64,000 nt of DNA from contig NW_004955463.1 of assembly GCF_000276665.1 (NCBI RefSeq), positions 13,489,195 through 13,553,194 of the forward strand, in the 5' to 3' direction. Shown piece after piece: positions 32,201-44,200 of the stretch (positions are counted from its first letter, which is position 1; every line of letters starts with the position of its first letter). The translations under genes and the position numbers were made by a program. The DNA is from Chinchilla lanigera (lineage: Eukaryota > Chordata > Mammalia > Rodentia > Chinchillidae). The notes under the pieces were generated by a model. The model saw only the letters and a list, made by a program, of their open reading frames with translations, had not been told where the DNA came from and searched no databases.

Positions 32201-35200
32201 TGTGGTCTCTGCCTCCATCCCCTCCCCGGATGGCCCAGCTTCCAGCCAGGATTCAGGGGCAGTCTGAGGGCACAGCCCTCGAAGGCCTGGGGAAGGAAAC
32301 CCCGCCTGTTCTCCTAGAAGCAGCAGGTGTGCAGGGCTGACTGGCTGGGCATCCAGCCAAGGAAGGGATGACGTGAAGTTGAGGAGGGACCAGACACCTT
32401 GCGTGTTCTCACCAACACCGTGTGCCCTGCAGCCAGACAAAATGGTCAGGAAAGAAGGTCCTGCAGAGAAGCCAGGCCTCAGGGCTGCCTTGAGCACAAG
32501 GGTACGCGTGCCAGCGGGGCCTGCGGGCAACGGGCCTTACTCTTTGGAGGACTAGTTATGGATTGGTCAGTACTGAAATTACCCACATCCTTCATTGCAC
32601 ATAATAATTAGTGCTTAAGGACAAAGCATGGCATTTGATAGTCAGATAACTAAGCATTTGTGAATTGCCACTTTGCAGCATTTGTGTGTGTGTGTTTGCA
32701 GCACTAGGGAGGGAACCCATGGCCTTGGGCATGGTAGGCAAGTGCTCAACCATTGAGCTCTACCCTCAGCCCTGCATTTATATGTCCAATGCAATGATTA
32801 TTATTTTTTTAGGTTTCAGGTTTCTTTGTGAGCCATGGAAATCCTTGAAGGCCCTGGGCCCAGTGCCTTTAGGATGGGCTGGGAGCTCTAGTTCCTCAAT
32901 GGTTCTGGTTGGGTTATGGGCCTCAGGCCTTTTGGATATCAGCAAGCGTCCACCTCTTATCTCCCTAGGACACTGCCCAGCCACTAGCAGCAGAATGGGG
33001 GGACCAGGCCTTCCCAGACTCCAGGCATCAGCTGATGGTCTGGCCCTGCTGAGGCGCTGGGCCTGGACTCCCAGAGCAGGCTGATCCTCAGAGCCCAGGG
33101 AAGCAGTCACTTCCTCTGTTTGGTTTGGGGAGGAGGCTGGCTGTGTGACTCCTCCTGAACGTGTGAGAACCGTGCAGAGCTGGCGCGTGCTGGCCCGCCC
33201 CACAGAGCAGTGCCCACGTGACCCCGTGGGGTTGCCTTTGATGTCAGGGTGCAGGATCTGGTGAGTTCCTGTGGCTGCCCAGACGTCTCCATAGACGCCA
33301 GCCACTCGCTCTGTTGGCCTCCAGTCTCATTAGTGGTGACTCTGCTTGCTCTCTTCCCTGATGGAACCCCAGCCGGGAGAGAGTTCTGGAATAGCCTCAA
33401 CGTGTGCCCTCCGTTTGGCCAGAGTTCAGTCTCTGGAGTAGAGAACAGGCGACCCCAAGGACTGGGCCTCCTTCCCCTAGAAAGCTTGAGGTTGCGTCAG
33501 GAAGAGGGAGGGAAGCTGCTGGAGGTGCCCTGGGGGCCTGTGGGGTTCGTGGTTAGAAAGGGACCGCCAGGCTGGCTCCCTGGGAGGGGGTTGGGCCAGA
33601 GGATGGAGAGCCTGAGGAGCTGTTTGCTGGGGATAAAGAGGGCCCCAGCTGGGCTGGCACCGTGTCCTGGACAGCTGGATAGAGCTGTGGGCCCAGAGCT
33701 CCCTCCTCCCTGCCCAGCTGTGGCCTCGAGGCCTGTTTTCCTCCCCCGAGGCAGCCTGGAACGGTGGGAACGTTTTTTTTCCCATTGCATGAAGTTGTGT
33801 GGGGCATGTGTTCAGCTATCCCACTACAGCCCTGGACTAACTGCCCGCTTCCCACCTGCCTGTGAATGCCCCAGGCCCTGGGGCCAGAGTGTTGCTCAGT
33901 GGTAGAGCACTACCTAGTAGGTGCAAGGCTCTGGGTTCTATCCCCAGCAACACAAAAAGTAAAAAATGAGCACCAAGTGGTGGTGCACCCTGTAATCCCA
34001 GCACTCTGGGAGGCTGAGGCGGGAAGATCACAAGTTTAAGTCCAGCCTGAGCAATTTAGCAATTTAATGAGACCTTGTCCCAAAAATTAAAAATAAAATA
34101 AGGAATGAAGCTCAGCATGAAGGTCCCAGTTTTGATTTCCCCGCACCACCACCACCACAACAACAACAAATCCCCAGACCTGTGCACTTGCAAACAGAAC
34201 CAGCAAACTCTCTCCAGATGATCTGGGATTCAATTAGCTCCCGAGTGTGTGGACATCTGAACTGCCTGCCTGAAGTCATCCTGGAGCTAGCAATGTGGCT
34301 CGAAAGAAGCCTGCTGGAGGAGCAGCCGTGGCAGCCGAGGGTCAAGGCTGGGTGCGCTGCAGCGAGGAGAGCTGCGCATGGCGCTTGGGGGCTGGAGACT
34401 GCTGAACAAGGCAAGCCGGGCAAGGGGCACTGCCCCGCCCGCCTGCTGTCTGCTCGGAGGGGTGGCCGCAAGAGACTGGGTCAGGGTAGGTGGGATGCGG
34501 GTGGCAGCACCCCTCAGGGATAACCCTTCCAGGCCAGACTCATCTGGCCTCCCCAGGCTGCTCCTGGGTCTTTTACTCTGCCTCCCAACCCCGCAGAGTG
34601 TGTGGCTGGTCTTTTCTGAATGAAGATGTGCTGGTCTAGTGAAATACAGTGCAGACTGGATTTACACGCAGGAAACTATCTCAGAGTGTGTGTGTGTGTC
34701 TCTCTCTCTGTATGTGTGTCTGTTTATCTGTCTATATGTATTTTTTCTGTACCAGGGATTGAACCCAAGGCCTTCACACCAAGCTACATCCTTAGCCCTT
34801 TTTTTCAAATTTTTAATTTTGAGACAAGGTCTCATTAAGCTCCTAAGTTGCCCTGGCTGGGCTCGAATTTGAGATCCTCCTGCCTCAGCCTCCCAGGATG
34901 CTAGGGTTTCAGTTGTGTGCCTAGTGTCAGTAATAATTTTGTATAAGGCTAAGGGTGTAGAGTGCTTGGGTTTAGTCCCCAGCACCACACATACTTACCG
35001 ACATGAATTGTATATTGATTATGTATTGAAGTGATAGTACTTTGGATACACTGGATTTGATAAAATACATTGCTAGAATTAATTTTTAAACTTTTTAAAA
35101 ATGTGGCTACTAGAAGATGTAAAATGACACATGCAGCTCACAAATTTCTGTGAGTTCTGAGTTAAGCATTTGGGGGCATGTGGGAGGGGCTAGGGTCAGT

Positions 35201-38200
35201 GGCTGAGGATCTGGAAAATGTGGGGGCCCCTTAACACCTTCCCTGGGTCCCTCTGGATAAGGTCCTCAAATTGGGATCCCAGTTTTTCATTTTAGAGACC
35301 TGGGAGTGGGAGAACTGTTTAGTGTTCTGTTGGCTAGGTTTTCCTTTGTGGTACTAGGGATTGACTCAGGACCTGTTAGGCAAATACTATGCTGAGCAAC
35401 ATCCCTGCTTCTTTTTATTTTATCTTGACACAGGCCTTGCTAAATTGCCTATCCTGGCTTTGAATTTGCGATCCTTTGGCCTCAGCCTCCCAAGTAGCTG
35501 GGATTACAGGCATTCATGNNNNNNNNNNNNNNNNNNNNNNNNNNNNNNNNNNNNNNNNNNNNNNNNNNNNNNNNNNNNNNNNNNNNNNNNNNNNNNNNNN
35601 NNNNNNNNNNNNNNNNNNNNNNNNNNNNNNNNNNNNNNNNNNNNNNNNTAAAGAAAATTTAGATAATTTTTAATTGGAAAGCATTTTCATAGTGTAAGAT
35701 TTATCTATTTATTCATTGCATTAGGGATTGAACCCAGGGCTTTTGCACTGAGCTCCGTCTCCAGCCCTTTTTTATATTTTTGTTTTGAAACAGAGTCCAA
35801 GTCACTAAGCTGCACAAGCTGAGCTCAAACTTATGATCCTCCTGCCTCAGCCTCCCACAGTGCGGGGATTGCAGACATGTGCCACCATTCCTGGCTATAG
35901 TATAAGATTTTTAAAGTGTTTTCCAAACTGGAATCCTAAACATATTCTCAGCAAATCAACCATTTTCCCCCCTCTAACAGGCCCACGTACTTTTCAACCT
36001 TGAGAAATAATTTTCTCCAGCTTGCCCTGTGGGTGCTGCAGTGGTGATCGGGGAGCCCTGTTCCTCCTTCTTTCTGCACTATAGCCCCCAAGCCTTCTAG
36101 TCCTTTTCCCTCACCATGGAGGGGATAGTCCTTGGGAGAGGGCCCAGGGTGGGAGAGGCTGGAATGGACACCAGAGATCCCTCCCTGGCCCTCCCAAGGG
36201 AACTGAGGGGTCCACTTACCTTCTCAGATATTTGGCAAAAACTTTGGGGTATATGAAAGGAAGTAACTGGTGACAGGCTAAGGTAGGTTTTGATTGAAGA
36301 TGTAGTTCACACCATCAAGAGCCTGTTGCCACTGGGGGGTCACCCCAGCCCTCCTGAGGCCCAAGGAGAAATTTAGAGGCCCTGAGAGCTGACTAGATTG
36401 TGGTTTACCACTAGCCCCACCACATGCATAATGCAAAATAAAATTACCTTAATCTATACAATTAGGGTTACGGTATTCATGAATGCTCTAGTTTTTCAGC
36501 AGTGCATAGTGTAAGGTACTTCTGGTTTTTGATGAGTTATTTCTTTTGTGCTGTTGGGGATGGAGTCCAGGGCCTCAGGCATGCTAAACACCCTCTGTAC
36601 CACTGGACTACAGCCCCAGCCCTCTGATGTAATTTTCAAAATATCAAAATGTTAAACTGGGCATGGTACACGTACACATGTAAATCCCAGCACTCAGGTG
36701 GCTGAGGCAGGAGGATTGCCACCAGGTTGAGATCAGCCTGGGCTATATAGTGAGTTCAAGGCCTGCCTGAACTACGTAACAAGACCCTGTCTCAAAAAAT
36801 AAAAAACAAAAAAGGGGGAAAAAATGTTGTATATGTGAAGCTTTTTGGAAACCCAGCAGTCCCTCTGGGTCGTTCTTCAGGACACCCTAGGAAATGTCAC
36901 TATGGCAGGGACCCTTGGGCAGTGACTAGGAGGGGTCTGTCTGGGGCAGGGAGAAAGCAGGGAGACAGGCCTCCACCCATTCCCGCTGACCCAGAAAGGA
37001 TCCCCTTGGCACCTGCCTTCATCGGACCCCTGCATTCCAGGAGCCTGTTGCCAATGGAGCAGGGGGCTGGAGATGTAACCCAGAGGCGGAGCACTTACCT
37101 AACATGCACAGAGCCATGGGTTTGATCCTAAGCACACATTAAAATTTTTTTAAGAAAGAACTGGGCATGGTGGTACATGCTGGTAATCCCACCGCTCTGG
37201 GAGACTGAAAGCGGAGGATAGAAAATTCCAGCCTAGCCTGAGCAGCTTACCCCTTTAGAGAGACACGATCTCAAAATGAAAAAGGGCTGGGGATGTAGCT
37301 CAGTGTACAGGCCCTGGGTTTGATCCACAGTACCAGCAGCACACACAAAAAATGAACCCGAGGCGTCTGAGGGCCCTCACTGCGTGGTCACTCTTCCCCT
37401 TCCAGGAAGCTGAGCGCAGATCTCCCTGCCCATCCCCACCCCTGCGGTCTCCTCTCCCTTGCTGTCCAGCCCAGGTCCGCCCACTCTAGAGAAGGCGCTG
37501 CAGCCTTCCACCCCTTCTTCAGTAACAGCAGAGCAAAGGAGGGAACCACTCACCTCAGTCCAGCCACCCAGAGCTCCTCTGAGAGGCTCATTAAAGCTTT
37601 CGAATAAGCAATTAAGGGATGAGCCCATTGCCGGTCTGGATTCTCTGTTCCCAGTGGGGAGTCTGGCAGAGAAAGGCTGAGTGGGTGGACAGAGAGGAGA
37701 CGGGCCCTTCTCCGCCAAACATAACCAAGCGCACAAACAGAACTCCCAGGGGGGCAGTGCAAGGCTGAGCCCTAACTTCCCCCAGACCCTGGGCTCAGGG
37801 AGCTTTCATCAAAGCTGCGGACAAGCTGGGGGAGGCAAGGGTACCTCAACTGAACAGTGCCCTCTGAATTGGGCCACCTCCCTTGAGGTCTGCAGCGGCC
37901 GGGGTGTTGGGGAGGCTGCAGAAGAGCAGCTCCCCGCCTGCCTCTTCCACCTGGGCCGAGTTGTGGCGAGCGGCGGCCTCCCCTGCTCTGTACTGGCCGT
38001 TGGGCTAAGGGCTTGAACAGTCGAGGGCAGTGGAGGGCAGGATGGGAACACTGAGCCCAGTCCTGGGGTGCCCAAGTAGAAAGGGGCCATCGCAACTTCG
38101 CACCTGCTCAGCCCACCTGCACAGGGAACCCCAAGTCAGATCCAGGCTTGGGGAGACTCAGGGCAGGTCAAATAGCTGACTTGGGACTGCTGCCCTGCCC

Positions 38201-41200
38201 AACTCCAGGGGGCGCCGTGTTCACAGAACAGAGCACAGCGCTAACCAGGAGCCCAGTGCCCCCGACTCTTCCAGCATCTCACATCACCTTCCGTCTGTGT
38301 CCTCCCTGTCCCCTCAGACTCCTGAGCAACAACAAGATCACTGTGCTCCGCAATGGATCCTTCCTGGGACTGTCCCTGCTGGAGAAGCTGTAAGTGCTGG
38401 GTGAGGTGGGGTGCGGAGGTGACGGTGGACGGAAAGGTCCCTGAGCAAGCCTGAACCGTGGGGCCACGCCAGGCCCCCATGGACCTGCCCAGGACTTGAC
38501 CACCGGGCACAGGACAGTGCAGGGCTGGTCTGGGAGCAGGAGCAGAGGGGCAGAGAGGAGCAGGGAATCCTTGCTGGTTGGCAGGGGTGGGGCCGAGGGA
38601 GCTCATTAACGCTCTTTAATGAGCAATTAGCTGAGAGGGCTGAGCCCTTTAGCTGGCCGCCTCCTCCCGGCGGGGGACCCAGCAGGAAAGGGCCGAGGCG
38701 GACTTAGTGTGACCGAAGCCTCTCTGTCTTTCTGGAAAAACAAATCAACAAATAAAGCCCCGAGGGGGGCGAACTGATCCTTTCGGAGCCTCCTGCCTCC
38801 CTCTGGCCTGCTTTAAAGCTGAGTTTTCTGCAGTGTCCGCAGGCGGATCAGAAGCCCCCACCTGCCCTCTGAGCTCCCTCGAGGCAGTGAGGTGCAGGGG
38901 TCGCCTGAGGTCTGCTGTGGCGGGTTTGTGGGAGAAAGTTAGTGAGAATCAATGCAGAAGGCCTGGCCTGGACCTCGTCAAAGTGTTTGTGAGGCAACGA
39001 GGGCTTGGGAGAGGTACGCGGGTCACCTAACTCGATACCCGAGGGGTTTTGCTCATCCTCTCCAAACTCTCTGTTCTGGGGGCTCCCAGAACCACAGCCT
39101 GCACCAAGGCCTCAGACCCTGGTCCCCAGCTCAGAAGAGACCTGGCCCACCTTCTCGCCTTGAGACCGGTTCTCGCTTTCTCCCCACTCACTGCAAGCCC
39201 CTGGGCTCTCTGTGTTACCCTCCTGCCTGGCATCACTAACTCCTCTCACAGGGCCCTCGGCCCCCCTGGGCCCAAAAGCTTTGCATCGGTGATATGGGAG
39301 ACCCAAAAGGAGCCTCCTGATGAGCAGCCTGACGTCTAGTGGAGATCAGAACAATGCCGGGCTCTGGGCATTAAGTAGGTTGGAGTTTCTGTTGGGTCAA
39401 AGGAGGTACCTGGAAGGCTGAAACGCTGGAGGGTGATGGAGATGCAGCTCCAACGGGACAGGACGTGGTATTTAGACTTCCCGAGGGACAGTTTCTCCCA
39501 GGCAGCCTCTGCCCCACCCATTCCCCAGTGTAAGGAAAGCCTTTCGCCCATGTCCTCAGACCCCAGGAGGCACTTGATGGCCTAGCTGGGTTGGTGGGAG
39601 TGCAGAGGGCCGTGGTCCACATCAGAGCAGGCTGGGGATGTCAGGGGTCTTGGCGGTGGGGGTGGCGCGTGCGCACAGCTGGGCCGGGGTCTCTGTCCAG
39701 ACTCCACAGCTCACAGAGCAAGGGCTGCAGCCACTCAAGGTTCTCCACTGAGGGCTGGGTCATCCCTCAGTGAGACTTGCTCTTTAGAATGCCCAGGGGC
39801 TGGAAACCAAATGCTCTCCCGGGTCTTGGCGGGGGTGGGGGTGCGCAGCTGGAACGGCCTGCCCTCTCCCTGCCCCAGAGCACTGGTTGCCAGCAGTTAC
39901 TCTTCCTTCTCTGCTTGGTGAGCACAGCTCGGAGCTCCCTGGCTCTTCTCCCGTTGCCCTCATCATCTGCCGCCTCTTCTTTGGCTTCAGTCTCACGAGA
40001 TATATTTTCTGATGAAGGCAACAAGATGGGCCTCTCCTTCCCACCGGTGCAAACGTACCGAACCCATTCCTCTCCACAGCACTGGAGTGGAGGGAGGCCC
40101 TGCAGCAGGCGCATTCAAGGCGTGCCCCAAAACACAGGGCAATCAGAGATGCATGAGAGAAGGCATCTGACTCAGCACTGAGCCGAGGGGTATGGGAGGA
40201 GTGTGGGCATGGGACAGGGCACCATAGCTGGACACGATGTGTGTAACCCCAGGGGCACCGGAGGCTGAGGCAGGATGTGGCAAGTTCCAACCCATCCTGG
40301 GCAATTTAGTGAGGCCCTGTCTCAAAATAAATTTTATAAGGGCTGGAGCTGTAGCTCACTGGTAAAGCCCACCTGGGTTTGATGTCCAGTACTGAAAAAA
40401 AAGAAATCTCCCAGCCCTGTATGAGCCCTGCTCTGCTATGAATCACTCCATTCATTTATTTTTCGGATGGTTTTGGAGCTCCTCCCTGTGCCAGGCTCCA
40501 CTACAGGCATGAGGGGTGAGCATAGCTCCTCACCCTCTCCTGCAGACCTAGGAAGTGGCAAAGCCATGTGTCATATGTCAGGAGATAGACACAGAGAAAA
40601 CAAAGCAGGGTGAGGGGCGGGAAGCAAGGGGAGCAGGTGCTGATTTATGTAGTGAGAGCAAGGAAGGGCTGATAAGGCCAGAAGGGGTGGAGGAGAGAGG
40701 AAGCTGCACACAGATCTTGCAGGGACCCTGGAGAAATCAGCTTCGCAAAGCCCTGGAGTGCAGAGTGATGGCGGCGAGGTAAAGAAACGAAAGGACAGGG
40801 CAGTGTGGTGAGCACTTTTGTAGTCCCAGCCACTCTGGAGTTTGCATTGTGTAGGAAGATTGCTTGAGCTCCAGAATTTGAGGCCAGCCTGGGCCACACT
40901 GTGAGATCCTATCTCAAGAGAGAGAGAGAGAGACAGACAGGGGGAGGGAAAGAGGATAAAGAAGGGAAGAGGGGAGGGAGGAAAGGAAAGAAAGGTCCTA
41001 GTGTGGCTAGGGAGAAGCACGGAGCCTGCTGCTGGGGACGGCTTCCCAGAGAAGGAGTCCCGGGCAGAAGCATGTGAGCAGGACCGGGTGCTGGGTAGAG
41101 TCTGTGACCCGCTCACCCTGCTCAAGAGCAGGCAGGACTTGATGCTTCCATCTCAAAGCAGTTTCTTCTCCAGGAAGCCTCAGTTTCACCTCCTGAGGTC

Positions 41201-44200
41201 TTCCCTGATTGGATGAGACCCACCCACATTGTTAAGGGTCATCTTTCCCTTAGGTCAGCTGATGGTAGGTATTTCTACACCTACAAAACCTCCACAGCAA
41301 CATCTAGAATGCTATTTTTTGCTTTGTTTTTTTGAGTCTGGGTCTCACTGCGTTACCCCAGCTGGGTTCAAACTCCTGAGCTCATGTGATCTTGTTTCAG
41401 CCTCTGCAGTAGCAGAGACTGTAGGTATAAGCTCTCTACCCAGCCAGACTAGTGTTGAACCAAGAGCTAAGAGCCAAGTCCATGCATGACAAACCATCAT
41501 AGCCACGCCCAGGGTGGGGAGAGGGCCCAAAATGAGACATATCCTGCACCCTACTCCTGCAGAGGCCAAGTTCTCGGGTCAGGTTGAGGGGGCCTGGGAA
41601 ACTTCTGCATGGTATTCAGACAACTCTTATGCTCAGAGGGATGGGAAACTGTAGGGAGATGACCCCAAGACTGTGGGCCTATTCATCTCAGACATGATGC
41701 GAGGGCTGGCATGGGCTGGGCCCAGGACACACTAAGTCCTCTGTCCAGCTGGGCTTAGCTGTCTCAGCTGGGCATGGAGGCCAGGGCAGCTTAATGTCCC
41801 ACTGTCTGTGAGCAACCCGTGGGAGGCTGCAACCAGACTATGAAGAGAATGGTGGGTCCAGACTGCTCCCAAAGGTACCCACCCGGATTCCTCCTTCTGA
41901 GAGCCCCTGGCCTTTGAGGATGAGTTGTTTGTTGATGTGTGTGTCGGGAAGGGGTCGCCTTGCTGTCCAGTGGTAGGGAGGAGACCTGCTGCATAGTGCC
42001 TGTTTTGTTGTGTTGTGTTTTTTGTGATTCTGGGGATTGAACCCAGGGCCTTTGCTGAGTCACTGAGTTGTCCAGGCTGGGTCTGAACTTATGCTCCACC
42101 ATGTCAGGCCTCAGTGTCTGTTTTGTAGTACAGGGCCAAGACCAAGGATTTAGGCAGGTGGCAGGTGACATCTATGTGAGTGTGGACAGGGAGGTCACGG
42201 GGAAGGGAGACAGAGTGGACACAGAGTAGGGATGTATCTCAGAGGCTCTTTGGGAGGCTGGCAGGGGAGCCAGGGGCCCACCTTTATCAGAAACCCCAAA
42301 ACAGGGCCAGCAGCGGCAGTTCATGGCCAGCCCAGACTTCACGAGGTCTTGTGCCTGAGCTCTGCCCTGTGTCCCGCCGCCTCTCAGCCTGGCCAAGCCT
42401 GTGTCATCCAGGGGAGCGTGGAAAGGCCTGGGACTGAGGCCTGCTTTTGTCCTTCACCCTGTGGTGCCCTCCCCAGCCTCATGATCCTCACCTGGAAAGT
42501 AGGGCTAGGACCGACTCCCAGACAAGTTGTTCTGTGCATGGAGGACTCTTCCCAGACAGCATGTGCCTTCAGCAAATGGCTGTCCCCTTCCCTGCTAACG
42601 AATCCCCAGTTCCACGGTCAGCCTGGTAGCCCGCACTTGCTTAGGCAAGTGGTTATGGTGCCTTTGCCTTTTCCTTGGCCATGCTGGGGATGGAACTCAG
42701 CACTTCCCACTTGCTGAGCAAGTGCTCTATCACTGAGCAACAGCCCAGCCAGAACCGTAAGTGCACCAAGTGGGCAGGTGACTCATTCCTCTGGTTCCTT
42801 GCTGGGCTATCCAGATCCCCCACCAAGCAGGCAGCAGGCAGCAGGCAGCAGACCACCAGACTTTTCAAGGAACTCTGAGGGTGTCCTGATCCCAGTATGA
42901 GGCCCCTAGACCACAGACCAAGGAGGCCACAGGCATCCGTATCTGCGTGTGGATCAGTGTGGATCTGTGTGGACGCAGCCTGCCGCAGGCTCAGCTCGAA
43001 GAGGCTGGAAGAAGAGATTGGGGAGGGGCCTGCTCACCCCCCCTCCCCGATGATTTGTCATTGCCTAATGAGATTAATGAGCCCTGGGGCTGGTATGCGG
43101 CGGTGCTGGGCACTCATTAGAAGCAGATGCTCATGGGAACCAGGGAGTGGGGGCTGGGGTAGCAGCCCCCTCCACGTGCCAGGTGGTTTCCATTAATCTG
43201 GGGGCTGGGCAGGCCAGAAGGCCTGGAGCTCTGTCCTGCCACACTGGGAAAGCGTGTGCTCAGAAGGGAAGGCGATGGACAGGTACAGGGACAGTCCGCC
43301 TGCTTGCTGTGGTGGCCCCGGGGCCCAGCACAATATATGTGCTGAATAAATACCTGCCGGGAGATATCAGAGACTGGAGGGCCTGGGAGACGGTGTGGGA
43401 GGGAGGCTCGGCCTCAGCGGGGCCTTTGGGACCCCAGAACCTCTCCTCCTTCTCCCCCTAAAGCCTCTATACCTGAAAGGGTGCTCTGGCCCTCATCAGA
43501 GCCGGCCCACACTTTCTAATCAACCCGGGAAGTCTTGTAGGGCCCAGGGCAAGCTGCTCTGTGGCCTCCAAGCCTATAATTTGGTTTTCAAACCCACAAA
43601 CAGGGAGGTCTGTGGGGCTTGAGGGAGCCAGTGTTGTGCCACCCCGCCCTGCCTGAATGTGGAGACACAGGCACACACAGTCACACCAACCCGTGCGCAC
43701 ACTCTTAACAGCTCTAATGAAATCTAATTTATGCACCATAAAATTCACCCATTTAAAGTCCACAGTCCAGTGGCTTTTAGTGCATTTTAAATAATTGTGT
43801 GATCATCACCATGTTCTAATTTTAGAACATTTTCATCATCTACCAAAGAACCGTGAATAATTAGCAGTTCCTCCCTGTTCTTCCAGCCCCTGCTCCCCAG
43901 CCCTGAGCAACCACTAATCTACTTTCTGCTCCTATAGATTTGTTTATTATGGCCCTGTCACAGAAATGGAATCATATACTACGTAATCTTTTATAACTGG
44001 CTTCTTTCACCCAGTGTAACATTTTCCAGGTTATCCACATCTTAGCATGCATCAGTGCCTTATTCTATGTTGTGGCCAATAATATTCCACCGTGTGAGTA
44101 TACCACCTCTCTATCCATTCATCAGATGCTGAACTTCTGGCTGCCTTCCCCTTTGTGGCTATTATAAATAATGCTGCTAGGGACTTTCACCTGCCCATTC

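Larger units (their letters stand above)
25043..38317 (+). other. ADGRA2 intron 1 (13.3 kb)
   Basis: The first 1 kb is CpG island. Then come a TG repeat, two B1, MIR and many SINEs, with a 130-bp gap at 35519-35648. Unique GC-rich sequence without recognised elements lies at 27490-28225, 28490-31165, 32145-33875, 34175-34685, 35900-36535 and 37350-38317. First introns of endothelial genes often hold enhancers, but I can name only the motif copy at 37586. Confidence 0.85.

Noticed and set aside
40440..40790. Old interspersed repeat ('ctgtgccaggctccactaca' and following)
   Set aside because: It resembles tails of ancient mammalian repeats, but I could not decide the family or the limits, so it is not listed as a feature.
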